Source: Aquimonas sp002352135 (GTDB lineage Bacteria > Pseudomonadota > Gammaproteobacteria > Xanthomonadales > Xanthomonadaceae). Taken from it: a stretch of DNA of 64,000 bases. Position numbers and translations under genes: made by a program. Under the pieces are notes generated by a model. It was not told the DNA's origin. It worked only from the letters and a program-made list of their open reading frames with translations, and did not search any database. Positions 6,767-15,912 of this stretch are shown here, in pieces. Numbering within the stretch: position 1 is the first letter of the stretch; every line of letters starts with the position of its first letter. The stretch is taken from NCBI GenBank assembly GCA_035440755.1, contig DAORND010000001.1, forward strand, positions 1 through 64,000, given 5' to 3'.

Positions 6767-7999
6767 ATGAGCTTTCGTATTGCACTCAGCGGCATTGGTG
6801 CCGCCAACTCGGCCCTCAACACCACGGCCAACAATATCGCCAACGTCGATACCCCAGGCTTCAAACGTTCGCGTGCGGAGTTCGGTGACCTGTTTGCGAA
6901 TTCGGGTTACGGCCTGTCACGCAACACGGTGGGCAGTGGCGTCCGCGTGGCCGGAATGGCGCAGCAGTTTGCCCAGGGCACCATCAACTTCACCAACAAT
7001 GCGCTCGATCTGGCGATCACCGGCAACGGGTTTTTCACCTTGTCGCGTGATGGTGGCTTGGTCTATTCGCGTGCAGGCAACTTTGGCGTCGACGATGAGG
7101 GGTATGTGGTCAACCCGGTCGGTGATCGTCTGCAGGTATTCACCCCGGTGGTTGACGGCACGGGCACGGTGACCGGTTTCAATACCGGACAATTGACCGA
7201 CTTGCGCCTGACCAACTCGGAGTCTCCACCAGCGGCCTCGACCACGGTTGATGTGGGTACCAATCTGCCTGCCGATGCGGATGTGCCGACCGTCGCCCCG
7301 TTTGTCTCGACAGATAGTCAGACCTACAACCACTCGACCTCGATCACCACCTACGACTCGCTGGGTGTCGCCCACACCGCGACGCTTTACTACGTGAAGA
7401 CGGCGAACCCGAACGAGTGGGAGCTTTACACCGAAATCGATGGCACCGCAGTCAGTGGCCCGGATCTGCTGCAGTACGACAGCGCAGGTGCGCTGACCAC
7501 TCCGGCCTCGGGCACGCTGACCTTGCCAGCATTTACGCCGACCACCGGCGCTGCGCCAATGACGCTGACTCTGGAGCTGGGTGAATCGACCCAGTTCGGC
7601 TCGAATTTCTCAGTCAACCGTTTGGTGCAGGATGGCTTCGCAACCGGACGCCTGACCAGCATTGATGTGGGGGGCGACGGCATTGTCACGGCTCGCTACA
7701 CAAATGGTCAGGCGACCCAGTTGGGCCAAGTCGCATTGACCAACTTCGCCAACCCCCAAGGCTTGCTGCAGTTGGGCGACACCAGTTGGGCCGAAACCGC
7801 GGATTCCGGTGCGGCGCTGCGTGGTGCGCCCGAAACCTCCTCGCTGGGCAGCATCCAGTCGGGGGCGCTGGAAGCCTCGAATGTCGATCTGACCGAGCAA
7901 CTGGTCGAGATGATCAATGCACAGCGCAACTTCCAGGCTAACGCGCAAATGATCACTACGGCAGATCAGATCACCCAGACCGTGATCAACATCCGCTAA
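6767..7999 (+). CDS. flgE: FlgE, flagellar hook protein
   Basis: Main hook subunit, 410 aa. The N-terminus matches hook proteins (FRIALSGIGAANSALNTTAN then NIANVDTPGFKRSRAEFGDLF), and the C-terminal helix LVEMINAQRNFQANAQMI is the hook/rod signature. The variable D2-type domain (~140-330) is rich in Thr, Ser and Ala. An AAGGAG site lies 8 nt upstream. Between flgD and flgF in the canonical order. Confidence 0.97.
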   Translation: MSFRIALSGIGAANSALNTTANNIANVDTPGFKRSRAEFGDLFANSGYGLSRNTVGSGVRVAGMAQQFAQGTINFTNNALDLAITGNGFFTLSRDGGLVYSRAGNFGVDDEGYVVNPVGDRLQVFTPVVDGTGTVTGFNTGQLTDLRLTNSESPPAASTTVDVGTNLPADADVPTVAPFVSTDSQTYNHSTSITTYDSLGVAHTATLYYVKTANPNEWELYTEIDGTAVSGPDLLQYDSAGALTTPASGTLTLPAFTPTTGAAPMTLTLELGESTQFGSNFSVNRLVQDGFATGRLTSIDVGGDGIVTARYTNGQATQLGQVALTNFANPQGLLQLGDTSWAETADSGAALRGAPETSSLGSIQSGALEASNVDLTEQLVEMINAQRNFQANAQMITTADQITQTVINIR

Positions 8000-8026
8000 C
8001 GCTGAATCGGACGGGAGCTGAAGGCG

Positions 8027-8767
8027 ATGGATAAATCCCTGTATGTCGCGATGACCGGAGCGAGCGCCACCTTGCGTGCGCAGTCGGCGCTATCGCAGAA
8101 CATCGCCAATATCAGTACCTCGGGCTTCAAGGCGCTGTTGACGCAGACAGAGGCCTACAAGGTCGATGGCTACGGCATGCCCACACGCACCGATGCGATG
8201 CCGGGTAGCGAGGACTTCGATCATCGCGCGGGGCCGCTGATGACCACCGGCAACGAGTTGGATGTGGCCTTGCAGGAAGGTCACTGGTTGGCAGTGCAGG
8301 ACGATCAGGGCGGAGAGGCTTACACCCGTTTCGGCGAACTGGAAGTCAGTGCCAATGGCGTGTTGATGACCAAGTCGGGTCGTCCGCTGCTGGGTCAGGA
8401 TGGACCGTTGACCGTACCGCCGTTCGACAAATTGACTATCGGCAACGATGGCACGGTGTCGATTGTTCCGCAGGGTCAATCGGCACAGACATTGGCGCAG
8501 GTCGGTCGCATCCGCGTCGTCAACGACGACGGTGCGACCTTCAAACGCGGGCTTGACGGCCTGATGCGGCGCGAGGATGGGCAGGCCGCCACGCCGTCGG
8601 CGGGTGATGTCCTGATGACCGGTGTGATCGAGGGCAGCAATGTCAACGCGGCGCAGTCGCTGGTTGACATGATCGCGCTGTCACGCAGTTTCGAAATGCA
8701 GGTGCGGTCGATCAAGACTGCCGATGAAAACGCTCGCGCTTCCGCTTCGCTGCTGCGCCTGAGCTGA
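8027..8767 (+). CDS. flgF: FlgF, flagellar proximal rod protein
   Basis: Rod subunit of 246 aa. It opens with DKSLYVAMTGASATLRAQSA and QNIANISTSGFKALL, the FlgF variant of the rod signature, and ends with ALSRSFEMQVRSIKTADEN. Slightly shorter than FlgG next to it, as normal. Part of the continuous flgB-flgL operon. Confidence 0.95.
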   Translation: MDKSLYVAMTGASATLRAQSALSQNIANISTSGFKALLTQTEAYKVDGYGMPTRTDAMPGSEDFDHRAGPLMTTGNELDVALQEGHWLAVQDDQGGEAYTRFGELEVSANGVLMTKSGRPLLGQDGPLTVPPFDKLTIGNDGTVSIVPQGQSAQTLAQVGRIRVVNDDGATFKRGLDGLMRREDGQAATPSAGDVLMTGVIEGSNVNAAQSLVDMIALSRSFEMQVRSIKTADENARASASLLRLS

Positions 8768-8781
8768 TTGAGGACCAGACC

Positions 8782-9567
8782 ATGATTCAGTCTCTGTGGG
8801 TAGCCAAAACCGGACTCGATGCGCAACAGACGCGCATGACCGTGACCTCGAACAATCTGGCCAACGTCAACACGACTGGCTTCAAGCGAGGGCGTGCGAG
8901 CTTCGAGGATCTGCTGTATCAAAACGTGCGCCAGCCGGGCGGACTGAGTTCGCAACAGACCGACCTGCCTTCGGGTTTGACGGTCGGGACGGGTGTGCGC
9001 GTGGTGGCCACGCAGAAAAACTTTTCGCAGGGCAACCTGCTGCAGACCGGCAATGCGTTGGATCTCGCCATCAACGGGCGCGGATTCTTCGAGGTGTTGA
9101 TGCCCGATGGCAGCACCGCCTACACCCGCGACGGCAGCTTCCAGATCAACTCGCAAGGCCAGATGGTCACCAATGCGGGCTACACCCTGCAGCCAGGTAT
9201 TCAGATTCCCGAGGGCGCGCAGAGCGTGACCATCGGCAACGACGGTACGGTGTCGGTGCAACTGACCGGGCAGGCGGCACCCGTGCAGGTCGGCGCATTG
9301 ACGCTGACCGACTTCATCAATCCCGCCGGCATGCAGGCCAAGGGTGAAAACCTGTTCGTCGAGACGGCAGCAAGCGGCCCGGCACAGCAGGCGCAACCCG
9401 GATTGAATGGCGTTGGCACGGTGCTGCAGGGCTCGCTGGAGAGTTCCAACGTCAACGTCGTCGAAGAGTTGGTCAACATGATCGAGACGCAGCGCGCCTA
9501 CGAAATGAATGCCAAGTCGATCTCCGCGACTGACGCCATGCTCGGCTACTTGAACAACAACGTCTGA
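8782..9567 (+). CDS. flgG: FlgG, flagellar distal rod protein
   Basis: Distal rod subunit, 261 aa, the expected ~260. The N-terminus SLWVAKTGLDAQQTRMTVTS and NLANVNTTGFKRGRASFEDL identifies FlgG. The C-terminus carries VNVVEELVNMIETQRAYEMN, a near-universal FlgG motif. It starts 14 nt after flgF ends. Confidence 0.97.
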   Translation: MIQSLWVAKTGLDAQQTRMTVTSNNLANVNTTGFKRGRASFEDLLYQNVRQPGGLSSQQTDLPSGLTVGTGVRVVATQKNFSQGNLLQTGNALDLAINGRGFFEVLMPDGSTAYTRDGSFQINSQGQMVTNAGYTLQPGIQIPEGAQSVTIGNDGTVSVQLTGQAAPVQVGALTLTDFINPAGMQAKGENLFVETAASGPAQQAQPGLNGVGTVLQGSLESSNVNVVEELVNMIETQRAYEMNAKSISATDAMLGYLNNNV

Positions 9568-9575
9568 GGTCCGCC

Positions 9576-10259
9576 ATGAATCATTTCTTGCGCTTCAGCC
9601 TTGCATTGGGATGCGTGACACTGCTTGTCGCCTGTGCGGCCAGCGGACCCAAGACACCACCCGAAGGATTCGCCGCGACGCTGCCTCCGCCTGCAGCGGC
9701 CAATCCGCCTACGCCGGGGGCGATCTATCGCACCGGTACCGGCGGCTTGTTCCTGTTCCAGGATCAAAAGGCGCGCAACGTGGGCGACATCCTGACCATC
9801 AATCTGGCCGAACGCACCCAGGCGACGACGACATCGAGCACCAACGCCAGCAAGGAAACCGGAGTTTCGGTGGCATCGCCAACCTTGTTCGGGGCGGAGG
9901 TGACGGTCGGCGGTCGCACGCTGGACAGCGAGCTGTCGTCCAGCAGCGAGTTTGCAGGCAAGGGTGATTCGAGTCAGAGCAACCGACTCGATGGCAGTAT
10001 CACGGTGACCGTTGCCGAGCGTCTGCCGAATGGCTATCTGGTCGTGCGCGGACAGAAATGGATCCGGCTCAACCAAGGCAACGAGCACATCCAGATTCAG
10101 GGCATTGTCCGGCCAGCCGACATCAACCCGGACAACACCGTGTCGTCGCTGCGCGTGGCCGATGCGCAGATCACCTACAGCGGACGCGGCTCGTTGGCGC
10201 AGGCCAATGCGCAGGGCTGGCTGTCCCGCTTCTTCCAATCTGCGGGCTTCCCGATGTGA
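9576..10259 (+). CDS. flgH: FlgH, flagellar L-ring lipoprotein
   Basis: Outer-membrane L-ring subunit, 227 aa. The signal peptide ends in a lipobox (LLVAC, lipidated Cys20). The core contains the family's LFLFQDQKARNVGDILTINL region, and the tail has VVRGQKWIRLNQGNEHIQI followed by IVRPADINPDNTVSS. It starts 8 nt after flgG. Maturation requires Lgt and LspA; lspA is elsewhere in this window. Confidence 0.96.
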   Translation: MNHFLRFSLALGCVTLLVACAASGPKTPPEGFAATLPPPAAANPPTPGAIYRTGTGGLFLFQDQKARNVGDILTINLAERTQATTTSSTNASKETGVSVASPTLFGAEVTVGGRTLDSELSSSSEFAGKGDSSQSNRLDGSITVTVAERLPNGYLVVRGQKWIRLNQGNEHIQIQGIVRPADINPDNTVSSLRVADAQITYSGRGSLAQANAQGWLSRFFQSAGFPM

Positions 10260-10267
10260 GGTGTGTG

Positions 10268-11368
10268 ATGCGTCGTCTCATCGCTTTCCTGATGCTCTGT
10301 TTGCTCGTCGCTCCGGCGATGGCCGAGCGGGTGAAAGACATCGCTCGGGTCAACGGCGTGCGCAGCAATCCGCTGATCGGCTACGGATTGGTCGTTGGTC
10401 TGAATGGCACTGGCGATCAGACCAGTCAGGCGCCTTTCACGGTTCAGAGTCTGAAGACCATGTTGGCCGAATTGGGTGTGACGATTCCGCCGGGTGTGAA
10501 TCCTCAGTTGAAGAACGTCGCAGCCGTGGCGGTGTCTGCCGAGTTGCCGCCCTTCGCGAAGCCCGGACAGCAGATCGACGTCACTGTGTCGTCGATCGGC
10601 AATGCGGGCAGCCTGCGCGGCGGTGCCTTGTTGATGACTGCCTTGAAAGGCGCGGATGGTGAGATCTATGCGATCGCGCAGGGCAATCTGGTGGTCGGCG
10701 GCTTCGGTGCGTCGGGCGGCGACGGCTCGCGCATTTCGGTCAATGTGCCGAGCGCGGGACGCATTCCCAATGGCGCCAGCGTGGAGCGCAGCGTGCCCGA
10801 TGGCATGGCGCAGAACGGCGAGGAGCTGATGCTGGACCTCAATACGGCGGACTTCACCACGGTGCAGCGTCTGCTGGAAGTGATCAACGGGCGCTTTGGA
10901 CCAGAGACCGCCCGTGCCGTGGATGGTGGCAGCGTCGCCGTGCGCGCGCCCTTTGATGTCTCGGCGCGGGTGGGCTTCATGGCGCAGATCGAGAACCTGG
11001 AGTTGTCGCCCGGTGATGCGCCCGCCAAGGTCGTGGTCAATGCGCGTACCGGCACCATCGTGATTGGCGCCAACGTTAGGGTGATGCCCGCCGCCGTCGC
11101 GCACGGCTCGTTGACCGTCACGATCAGTGAAGGAACCGAGGTCAGCCAACCCAACGCGCTGGCAGGCGGGGCGACGGTCGCTGCGCCTAGCACCGATATT
11201 GCAGTGGAGCAGACAGGAAGCCGCATGTTCGTGCTGCAGGGAGGTGCCTCATTGGAGGACATTGTTGCGGCCGTCAATCAGGTCGGTGCAGCGCCCGGCG
11301 ATCTGATTGCCATTCTGGAAGCTTTGAAACAAGCCGGCGCCTTGCGCGCCGAACTAGAGATCATCTGA
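10268..11368 (+). CDS. flgI: FlgI, flagellar P-ring protein
   Basis: Periplasmic P-ring subunit, 366 aa, nearly the same as well-studied FlgI proteins (~365). A Sec signal peptide (residues 1-19, cleaved after AMA) precedes ERVKDIARVNGVRSNPLIGY and GLVVGLNGTGDQT, both hallmarks. The C-terminus LIAILEALKQAGALRAELEI is also typical. The open frame continues upstream to 10058, but the signal peptide and the GGTGTGTG spacing after flgH place the start at 10268. Its assembly chaperone FlgA is encoded at 3331-4014. Confidence 0.96.
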   Translation: MRRLIAFLMLCLLVAPAMAERVKDIARVNGVRSNPLIGYGLVVGLNGTGDQTSQAPFTVQSLKTMLAELGVTIPPGVNPQLKNVAAVAVSAELPPFAKPGQQIDVTVSSIGNAGSLRGGALLMTALKGADGEIYAIAQGNLVVGGFGASGGDGSRISVNVPSAGRIPNGASVERSVPDGMAQNGEELMLDLNTADFTTVQRLLEVINGRFGPETARAVDGGSVAVRAPFDVSARVGFMAQIENLELSPGDAPAKVVVNARTGTIVIGANVRVMPAAVAHGSLTVTISEGTEVSQPNALAGGATVAAPSTDIAVEQTGSRMFVLQGGASLEDIVAAVNQVGAAPGDLIAILEALKQAGALRAELEII

Positions 11369-11372
11369 TGCC

Positions 11373-12497
11373 ATGAACCTGCCCATCTCCGACCTGAGTG
11401 ACTTTGGCCAGTACGCGCAGTTGCGTGCCGGTGCGCGCTCGGGCGATGCGCAGACCACGGCGGAGGTGGCAAAGCAGTTCGAGACCCTGTTTGCCGAGCA
11501 GATGCTGAAGAGCATGCGCGAGGCGAGTGGCGAAAGCGACGCGTTGTTCCCCGGCAATGCCAAGCAGTTCCGCGAGATGTACGACCACGAAATCGTCAAG
11601 AGCCTGACCTCGCGGGGCGGCTTCGGCTTGGCGGCACAGATCGAACGCAGTCTGCTGGCGCAGCAAGGTTTGCCACTGGATCGCGAATCTGTTGCGTCAT
11701 CCAAGGCGTTCTCGCTGGACGGTTATGAGCGGCGCATGGCACCGTTGATGAGTGCGCTGAACCGTGCCTCGACCTCTGTTGCTGCCGCAGGTGCGAACCC
11801 GACGGGCGAGCAGGTCCCCGACGCGGATATCGCGACGCTGCCCGTCGCGCGCAGTGCGCCATCCTCTTCGGTGCCCACGCGACGTCTGACCAGCCCCGAG
11901 GCGTTTGTGAGGGCGATTTGGCCGTATGCCGAGAAGGCGGCACAGGCCATCGGCGTGGACCCGCGCATGCTGGTGGCACAGGCCGCACTGGAGACGGGCT
12001 GGGGCAAGCATGTACCGAAAGCCAGCGACGGCGACAGTGGCAACAACTTGTTCGGCATCAAGTCCAGTGCGGGCTGGCAGGGCGGCAGCGCAACGCATCA
12101 GACCCAGGAGTTCGTCAATGGGCGGATGCAGAGCGAGTCGGCCAGATTCCGAACCTACGACTCGCTGGCGGACAGCTTCGCCGACTACGTTTCTTTCCTG
12201 CAGAGCAATCCACGCTATCAGTCGGCGCTCAAGGTCGCGGGCAATGGAGCGGCGTTCGCGCAGGCTCTGCAACGCAGCGGCTATGCCACCGACCCGGCGT
12301 ACGCAAAAAAACTGACCGCCATTGCGCAGGGTCCACGATTGAATCAGGCCATCGCGAGCCTGCAGGCGGAGGCTCCCGCGCTGGGCGCGGCGGGCTTGCC
12401 GATTCGATCGCAACGGCCTGAATCCGCCGGTATCGGTGCGCTGGACGTGGCGGCGCTCAAGTTTGCCGACGCTTGGCCGCTATTGGCTGCGAGGTGA
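11373..12497 (+). CDS. flgJ: FlgJ, rod scaffold and peptidoglycan hydrolase
   Basis: Dual-domain rod cap and muramidase. Residues ~25-100 form the rod-scaffold domain (VAKQFETLFAEQMLKSMREA). Residues ~175-330 form the glucosaminidase domain with the catalytic Glu207 in QAALETGWGKHV, then NNLFGIK and FRTYDSLADSFADYVSFL. At 374 aa it is longer than the ~310-330 common in enterobacteria, due to a Ser/Thr/Pro linker (~130-172) and a ~40-residue C-terminal tail. It opens the peptidoglycan for the rod. It starts 4 nt after flgI. Confidence 0.95.
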   Translation: MNLPISDLSDFGQYAQLRAGARSGDAQTTAEVAKQFETLFAEQMLKSMREASGESDALFPGNAKQFREMYDHEIVKSLTSRGGFGLAAQIERSLLAQQGLPLDRESVASSKAFSLDGYERRMAPLMSALNRASTSVAAAGANPTGEQVPDADIATLPVARSAPSSSVPTRRLTSPEAFVRAIWPYAEKAAQAIGVDPRMLVAQAALETGWGKHVPKASDGDSGNNLFGIKSSAGWQGGSATHQTQEFVNGRMQSESARFRTYDSLADSFADYVSFLQSNPRYQSALKVAGNGAAFAQALQRSGYATDPAYAKKLTAIAQGPRLNQAIASLQAEAPALGAAGLPIRSQRPESAGIGALDVAALKFADAWPLLAAR

Positions 12498-12500
12498 CGT

Positions 12501-14390
12501 ATGTCTGATCTGCTTTCCACCGGAGCATCCGCGCTGCTGAGCTTTCAGCGCGCCATGACCACGACCAGCCACAACGTGGCCAATGCCAACACGCCGGGCT
12601 ATTCGCGGCAGCGTGTCGAACTGAATAGTCGCGGTGCGAACTACGCTGGCTATGGCTTCATCGGCGCGGGCGTCGAAGTCACCACCATCCGCCGCATGGT
12701 CAATGGATTCCTGACCGGAAGGCTGGATCAGAGCGCCGCCGAGATGGGCCGACTGACCGCGTTGTCAGGGCTGTCATCGCGGGTCAATCGCATGATGACC
12801 GAGTCGTCCACGTCGATTTCCGGCCCGCTCTCGGGCTACTTCGATAGCGTGGAGGGCGTCTCTGCCGATCCCAGGTCGTCCGCAGCGCGGGAAGGGATGC
12901 TGCAGAGTGCGCAGAACCTGGCGGCGCGATTCCAGACCCAGCAACGCCAATTGAACGAGCTGGAAACCGAAACCAATCAACAGATCAGCGCCGAAGTCGG
13001 TGAGATCAACCAACTCACTACCCAGATTGCACGCCTGAACGACGAGATCGTGCGTCTGCAGGCCAGCGGCCAGCCACCCAATGACTTGATGGATCAGCGC
13101 GATCTGGCGATCCAGACCTTGTCCGGCAAGATCGGTGTCACCACGACCGATCAGGGCGATGGCGCGCTGAATGTATTTACCACGGGTGGTTTGAATCTGG
13201 TGCTTGGCAAGACCACCCAGACCATCACTGCCGCCAGCGATCCACTGCGGCCGGAACGTTTGCAGCTCAGCTTGAGCAGCCCATCCGGACCCATCAGCTT
13301 GGGCGAATCGGCGGTTAGCGGCACGTTGTCCGGCCTGTTTGCGGTGCGTCGCGAGGTCATTGATCCCGCCGCAATCCAGTTGGGTCGCACGGCGATGGGC
13401 GTCGTGCAGTCCTACAACGCGCAGAACCGCGAAGGCGTGGATCTTTACGGCAACCTTGGCGGTGACATTTTCGCCAACATCGATCCTGCTGTGCGCGCCA
13501 ACAGCGCCAATACCGGTACCAGCACCTTGAGCGCATCGATCAATGATCTCGGCAGCCTCACCGGTCGCGACATTCTGATGAGTTTTGATGGCGCCAACTG
13601 GAGCGCCCGCAGCGCAGCAACCGGTGAGGCGATGAGCATGACCGGCAGCGGCACGCCTGCCGATCCCTTCATCGTCGAAGGCGTTGCGATTGAACTCGGC
13701 GGCGGTGCCGCCGCGGCGGGCGACAACTTTCTGGTGCGTCCGACGGCAGACGCTGCACGGCAGGTGTCGGTGGTGATGACCGATCCGAATCGGATTGCGG
13801 CCGCGCTTCCGGTGCGGATCGAGGCCGATCTGGGCAATGTCGGCAATGGCACGCTCGGACCGATCCAGATCACCAATGCGGCCGACCCGAATCTACAGGC
13901 CACCGTCACCATCGAGTTCACGGCTGCCGGACAGTACACGGTCAATGGCGGCGGCCCGTTCGCCTACACATCTGGGCAGACCATTGCGGTCAATGGCTGG
14001 CAGTTCACCTTGAGCGGTGACCCGGCGGTCGGTGACGAATTCGTCATCAGCGCGATGCCAGCCAATTCCTCGGACAACGGCAACGGGCGCGAACTCGCAG
14101 CGCTGGATGGTGCCAATGTGTTCAATAGCGGCACTCAGTCACTGATGGGTTCGGTCAGTCAGATGACTTCCTCCATCGGCAGTACGGCGCGGCAGGCGTC
14201 CATGGCCTTGGATGCGCAGTCTGCGCTCGACGAGCAGCTGCAGTTGGAGCGCGAGTCGGTGTCCGGAGTCAACCTGGACGAAGAGGCGGCCAACCTTCTG
14301 AAATACCAGCAGGCTTATCAGGCGGCGGCCCAGATCATCGCGATTGCGAGTGAGAACTTCCAGGCACTGCTCGCGGCGGCAAGGAGCTGA
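12501..14390 (+). CDS. flgK: FlgK, hook-filament junction protein 1
   Basis: First hook-associated protein, 629 aa. The N-terminal signature SDLLSTGASALLSFQRAMTT then SHNVANANTPGYSRQ and the C-terminal VSGVNLDEEAANLLKYQQAY identify FlgK. The variable middle (~330-530) is Gly/Ala/Asn-rich and accounts for the length above the ~550 of enterobacteria. Client of FlgN. Only 3 nt separate it from flgJ, so it is transcribed with the early operon; I saw no FliA promoter directly in front. Confidence 0.96.
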   Translation: MSDLLSTGASALLSFQRAMTTTSHNVANANTPGYSRQRVELNSRGANYAGYGFIGAGVEVTTIRRMVNGFLTGRLDQSAAEMGRLTALSGLSSRVNRMMTESSTSISGPLSGYFDSVEGVSADPRSSAAREGMLQSAQNLAARFQTQQRQLNELETETNQQISAEVGEINQLTTQIARLNDEIVRLQASGQPPNDLMDQRDLAIQTLSGKIGVTTTDQGDGALNVFTTGGLNLVLGKTTQTITAASDPLRPERLQLSLSSPSGPISLGESAVSGTLSGLFAVRREVIDPAAIQLGRTAMGVVQSYNAQNREGVDLYGNLGGDIFANIDPAVRANSANTGTSTLSASINDLGSLTGRDILMSFDGANWSARSAATGEAMSMTGSGTPADPFIVEGVAIELGGGAAAAGDNFLVRPTADAARQVSVVMTDPNRIAAALPVRIEADLGNVGNGTLGPIQITNAADPNLQATVTIEFTAAGQYTVNGGGPFAYTSGQTIAVNGWQFTLSGDPAVGDEFVISAMPANSSDNGNGRELAALDGANVFNSGTQSLMGSVSQMTSSIGSTARQASMALDAQSALDEQLQLERESVSGVNLDEEAANLLKYQQAYQAAAQIIAIASENFQALLAAARS

Positions 14391-14392
14391 TC

Positions 14393-15589
14393 ATGCGTAT
14401 TTCGAGCAATGGCAGCTTTACCCAGAGTCTGAACGCCATGCTGGCGCGGCAGGCCGAATTGCTGCGCACGCAGATGCAGATGTCGACCGGGCGCAGCTTT
14501 ACCACCGCCGAAGAAAACCCGGTGGCAGCAGGGCTGTCGATCATGCTGGATCGCGCCGATGCCGAACTGTCCCGGTTCGACAGCAATGCAACGCAACTCG
14601 AACATCGCTACGGCATGGCCGAAGGTGCGCTGGATTCGTTTTCGGACCGCTTGGTGCGCGTGCGCGAACTGGCCTTGCAGGGTGCCAACGCGACGCAGAA
14701 CAACGAGTCGCGCGGTGCAATCATTGCGGAACTGCGTCAGGAGTACGACGCCTTGATCGCCCTGGCCAATACCGGTGACGGGCAGGGCAACTACCTGTTT
14801 GCGGGCAGTCGCAGCGGAACCGCGCCGTTTGCAGCCGACAACGCTGGCGTGGTGTATTCCGGCGACCAGATGCGGCGCACGGTGGACATCTCGCCCTCGC
14901 AGGCCTTGGCGGATGTTGATCCGGGCAGCGAGATCTTCATGCGCATCCGCAGTGGCAACGGAAGCTTTGCCGCACGCGCCAACCCCGCCAATTCCGGCAC
15001 GGCATTGCTGACCGGCACCAGCCTGTCGGGCTCTCCCGCCTACGCCGGACAAGCACTCACGCTCACCTTTGATGGCGTGGGCGGTTATGAGGTCACCGAT
15101 TCGACATCGACCGTGGTCGCGACCGGAAGTTATGGCGATCCCGCGACCGTGAGCTTCCTCGGCGTGCAGATCAGTCTGCGTGGCAGCCCCTCCAATGGCG
15201 ACAATTTCAGCATTACGCCTGCGCCCAATCAGGATGTGTTCGCCACCGTGCAAAGCGTGATCAGTGCGTTGGAAGCGCCTGCGCTGACACAAACACAGCG
15301 TGTGGCACAGCAAAATCTGGTCTACGCCGCACTGGAAGACCTGGGCCAGGCCGATGGCGCGATCATCGACGCGCGCAGTTCCATCGGCGCGCGCATGAAT
15401 ACCCTCGCGCAGACAGCGGACGAGCGATCCGCACAGTCACTCCAGTTGAAGACCACGCTCTCCGAGTTGCGTGATCTGGACTACGCTGAAGCTGCCAGTC
15501 GCCTCACCCAGCAGTTGACCACGCTGCAGGCCGCCCAGCAGACCTTCGTCACCGTACAAGGCTCGAACCTGTTCTCGTTCCTGCGATAA
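14393..15589 (+). CDS. flgL: FlgL, hook-filament junction protein 3
   Basis: Second junction protein, 398 aa, flagellin-like at both ends. The N-terminus has RISSNGSFTQSLNAMLARQA and STGRSFTTAEENPVAAG. The C-terminus has LRDLDYAEAASRLTQQLTTL and FVTVQGSNLFSFL. A central insertion (~190-290) makes it longer than the ~317 of enterobacteria. It starts 2 nt after flgK and is the last flagellar gene of the operon; filament genes (fliC, fliD) are not in the window. Confidence 0.95.
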   Translation: MRISSNGSFTQSLNAMLARQAELLRTQMQMSTGRSFTTAEENPVAAGLSIMLDRADAELSRFDSNATQLEHRYGMAEGALDSFSDRLVRVRELALQGANATQNNESRGAIIAELRQEYDALIALANTGDGQGNYLFAGSRSGTAPFAADNAGVVYSGDQMRRTVDISPSQALADVDPGSEIFMRIRSGNGSFAARANPANSGTALLTGTSLSGSPAYAGQALTLTFDGVGGYEVTDSTSTVVATGSYGDPATVSFLGVQISLRGSPSNGDNFSITPAPNQDVFATVQSVISALEAPALTQTQRVAQQNLVYAALEDLGQADGAIIDARSSIGARMNTLAQTADERSAQSLQLKTTLSELRDLDYAEAASRLTQQLTTLQAAQQTFVTVQGSNLFSFLR

Positions 15590-15622
15590 TCCGCGGCTGA
15601 TCGACAGTCCGAGGTGTATCAG

Positions 15623-15901
15623 ATGCAACATCGACTCGAACTTGCCAACGTCAAGTGTGGCGGTTGTGGCAATAGCATTCGCCGTGCATTGGCAGAGATC
15701 GACGGTGTCAGCGCCGTTGAACTCGATGTCGCGTCGGGTGAATTGACCTTTGAATCCGATGCGGCCACGCGCACGGCGGTGGCCGCGCGTCTGCTGGCAC
15801 TTGGCTACCCGGAGCAGGGCAGTGTGGAGGGCATTGCCGCGTTGGCGGCTGGCGCCAAGTCGTTCGTCAGCTGCGCGATCGGTCGCATCAGCGGCGAGTG
15901 A
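15623..15901 (+). CDS. Small heavy-metal-associated (HMA) domain protein
   Basis: A 92-aa protein with a ferredoxin-like HMA/CopZ fold pattern. The loop VKCGGCGNSIRRALAEIDGV carries the two cysteines (CGGC); VELDVASGELTFESDA and LLALGYPEQGS match the later strands and the Lys/Tyr position after them. It would bind a soft metal ion in the cytoplasm. The start at ATG 15623 is preferred over 15614 because the fold begins there. It lies 33 bp behind flgL on the same strand, without an ATPase or metal regulator nearby, and ends 11 bp before the convergent gene. A C-terminal extension (~68-92) has one more Cys. Role unknown. Confidence 0.8.
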   Translation: MQHRLELANVKCGGCGNSIRRALAEIDGVSAVELDVASGELTFESDAATRTAVAARLLALGYPEQGSVEGIAALAAGAKSFVSCAIGRISGE

Positions 15902-15912
15902 GTTTGATCAGC

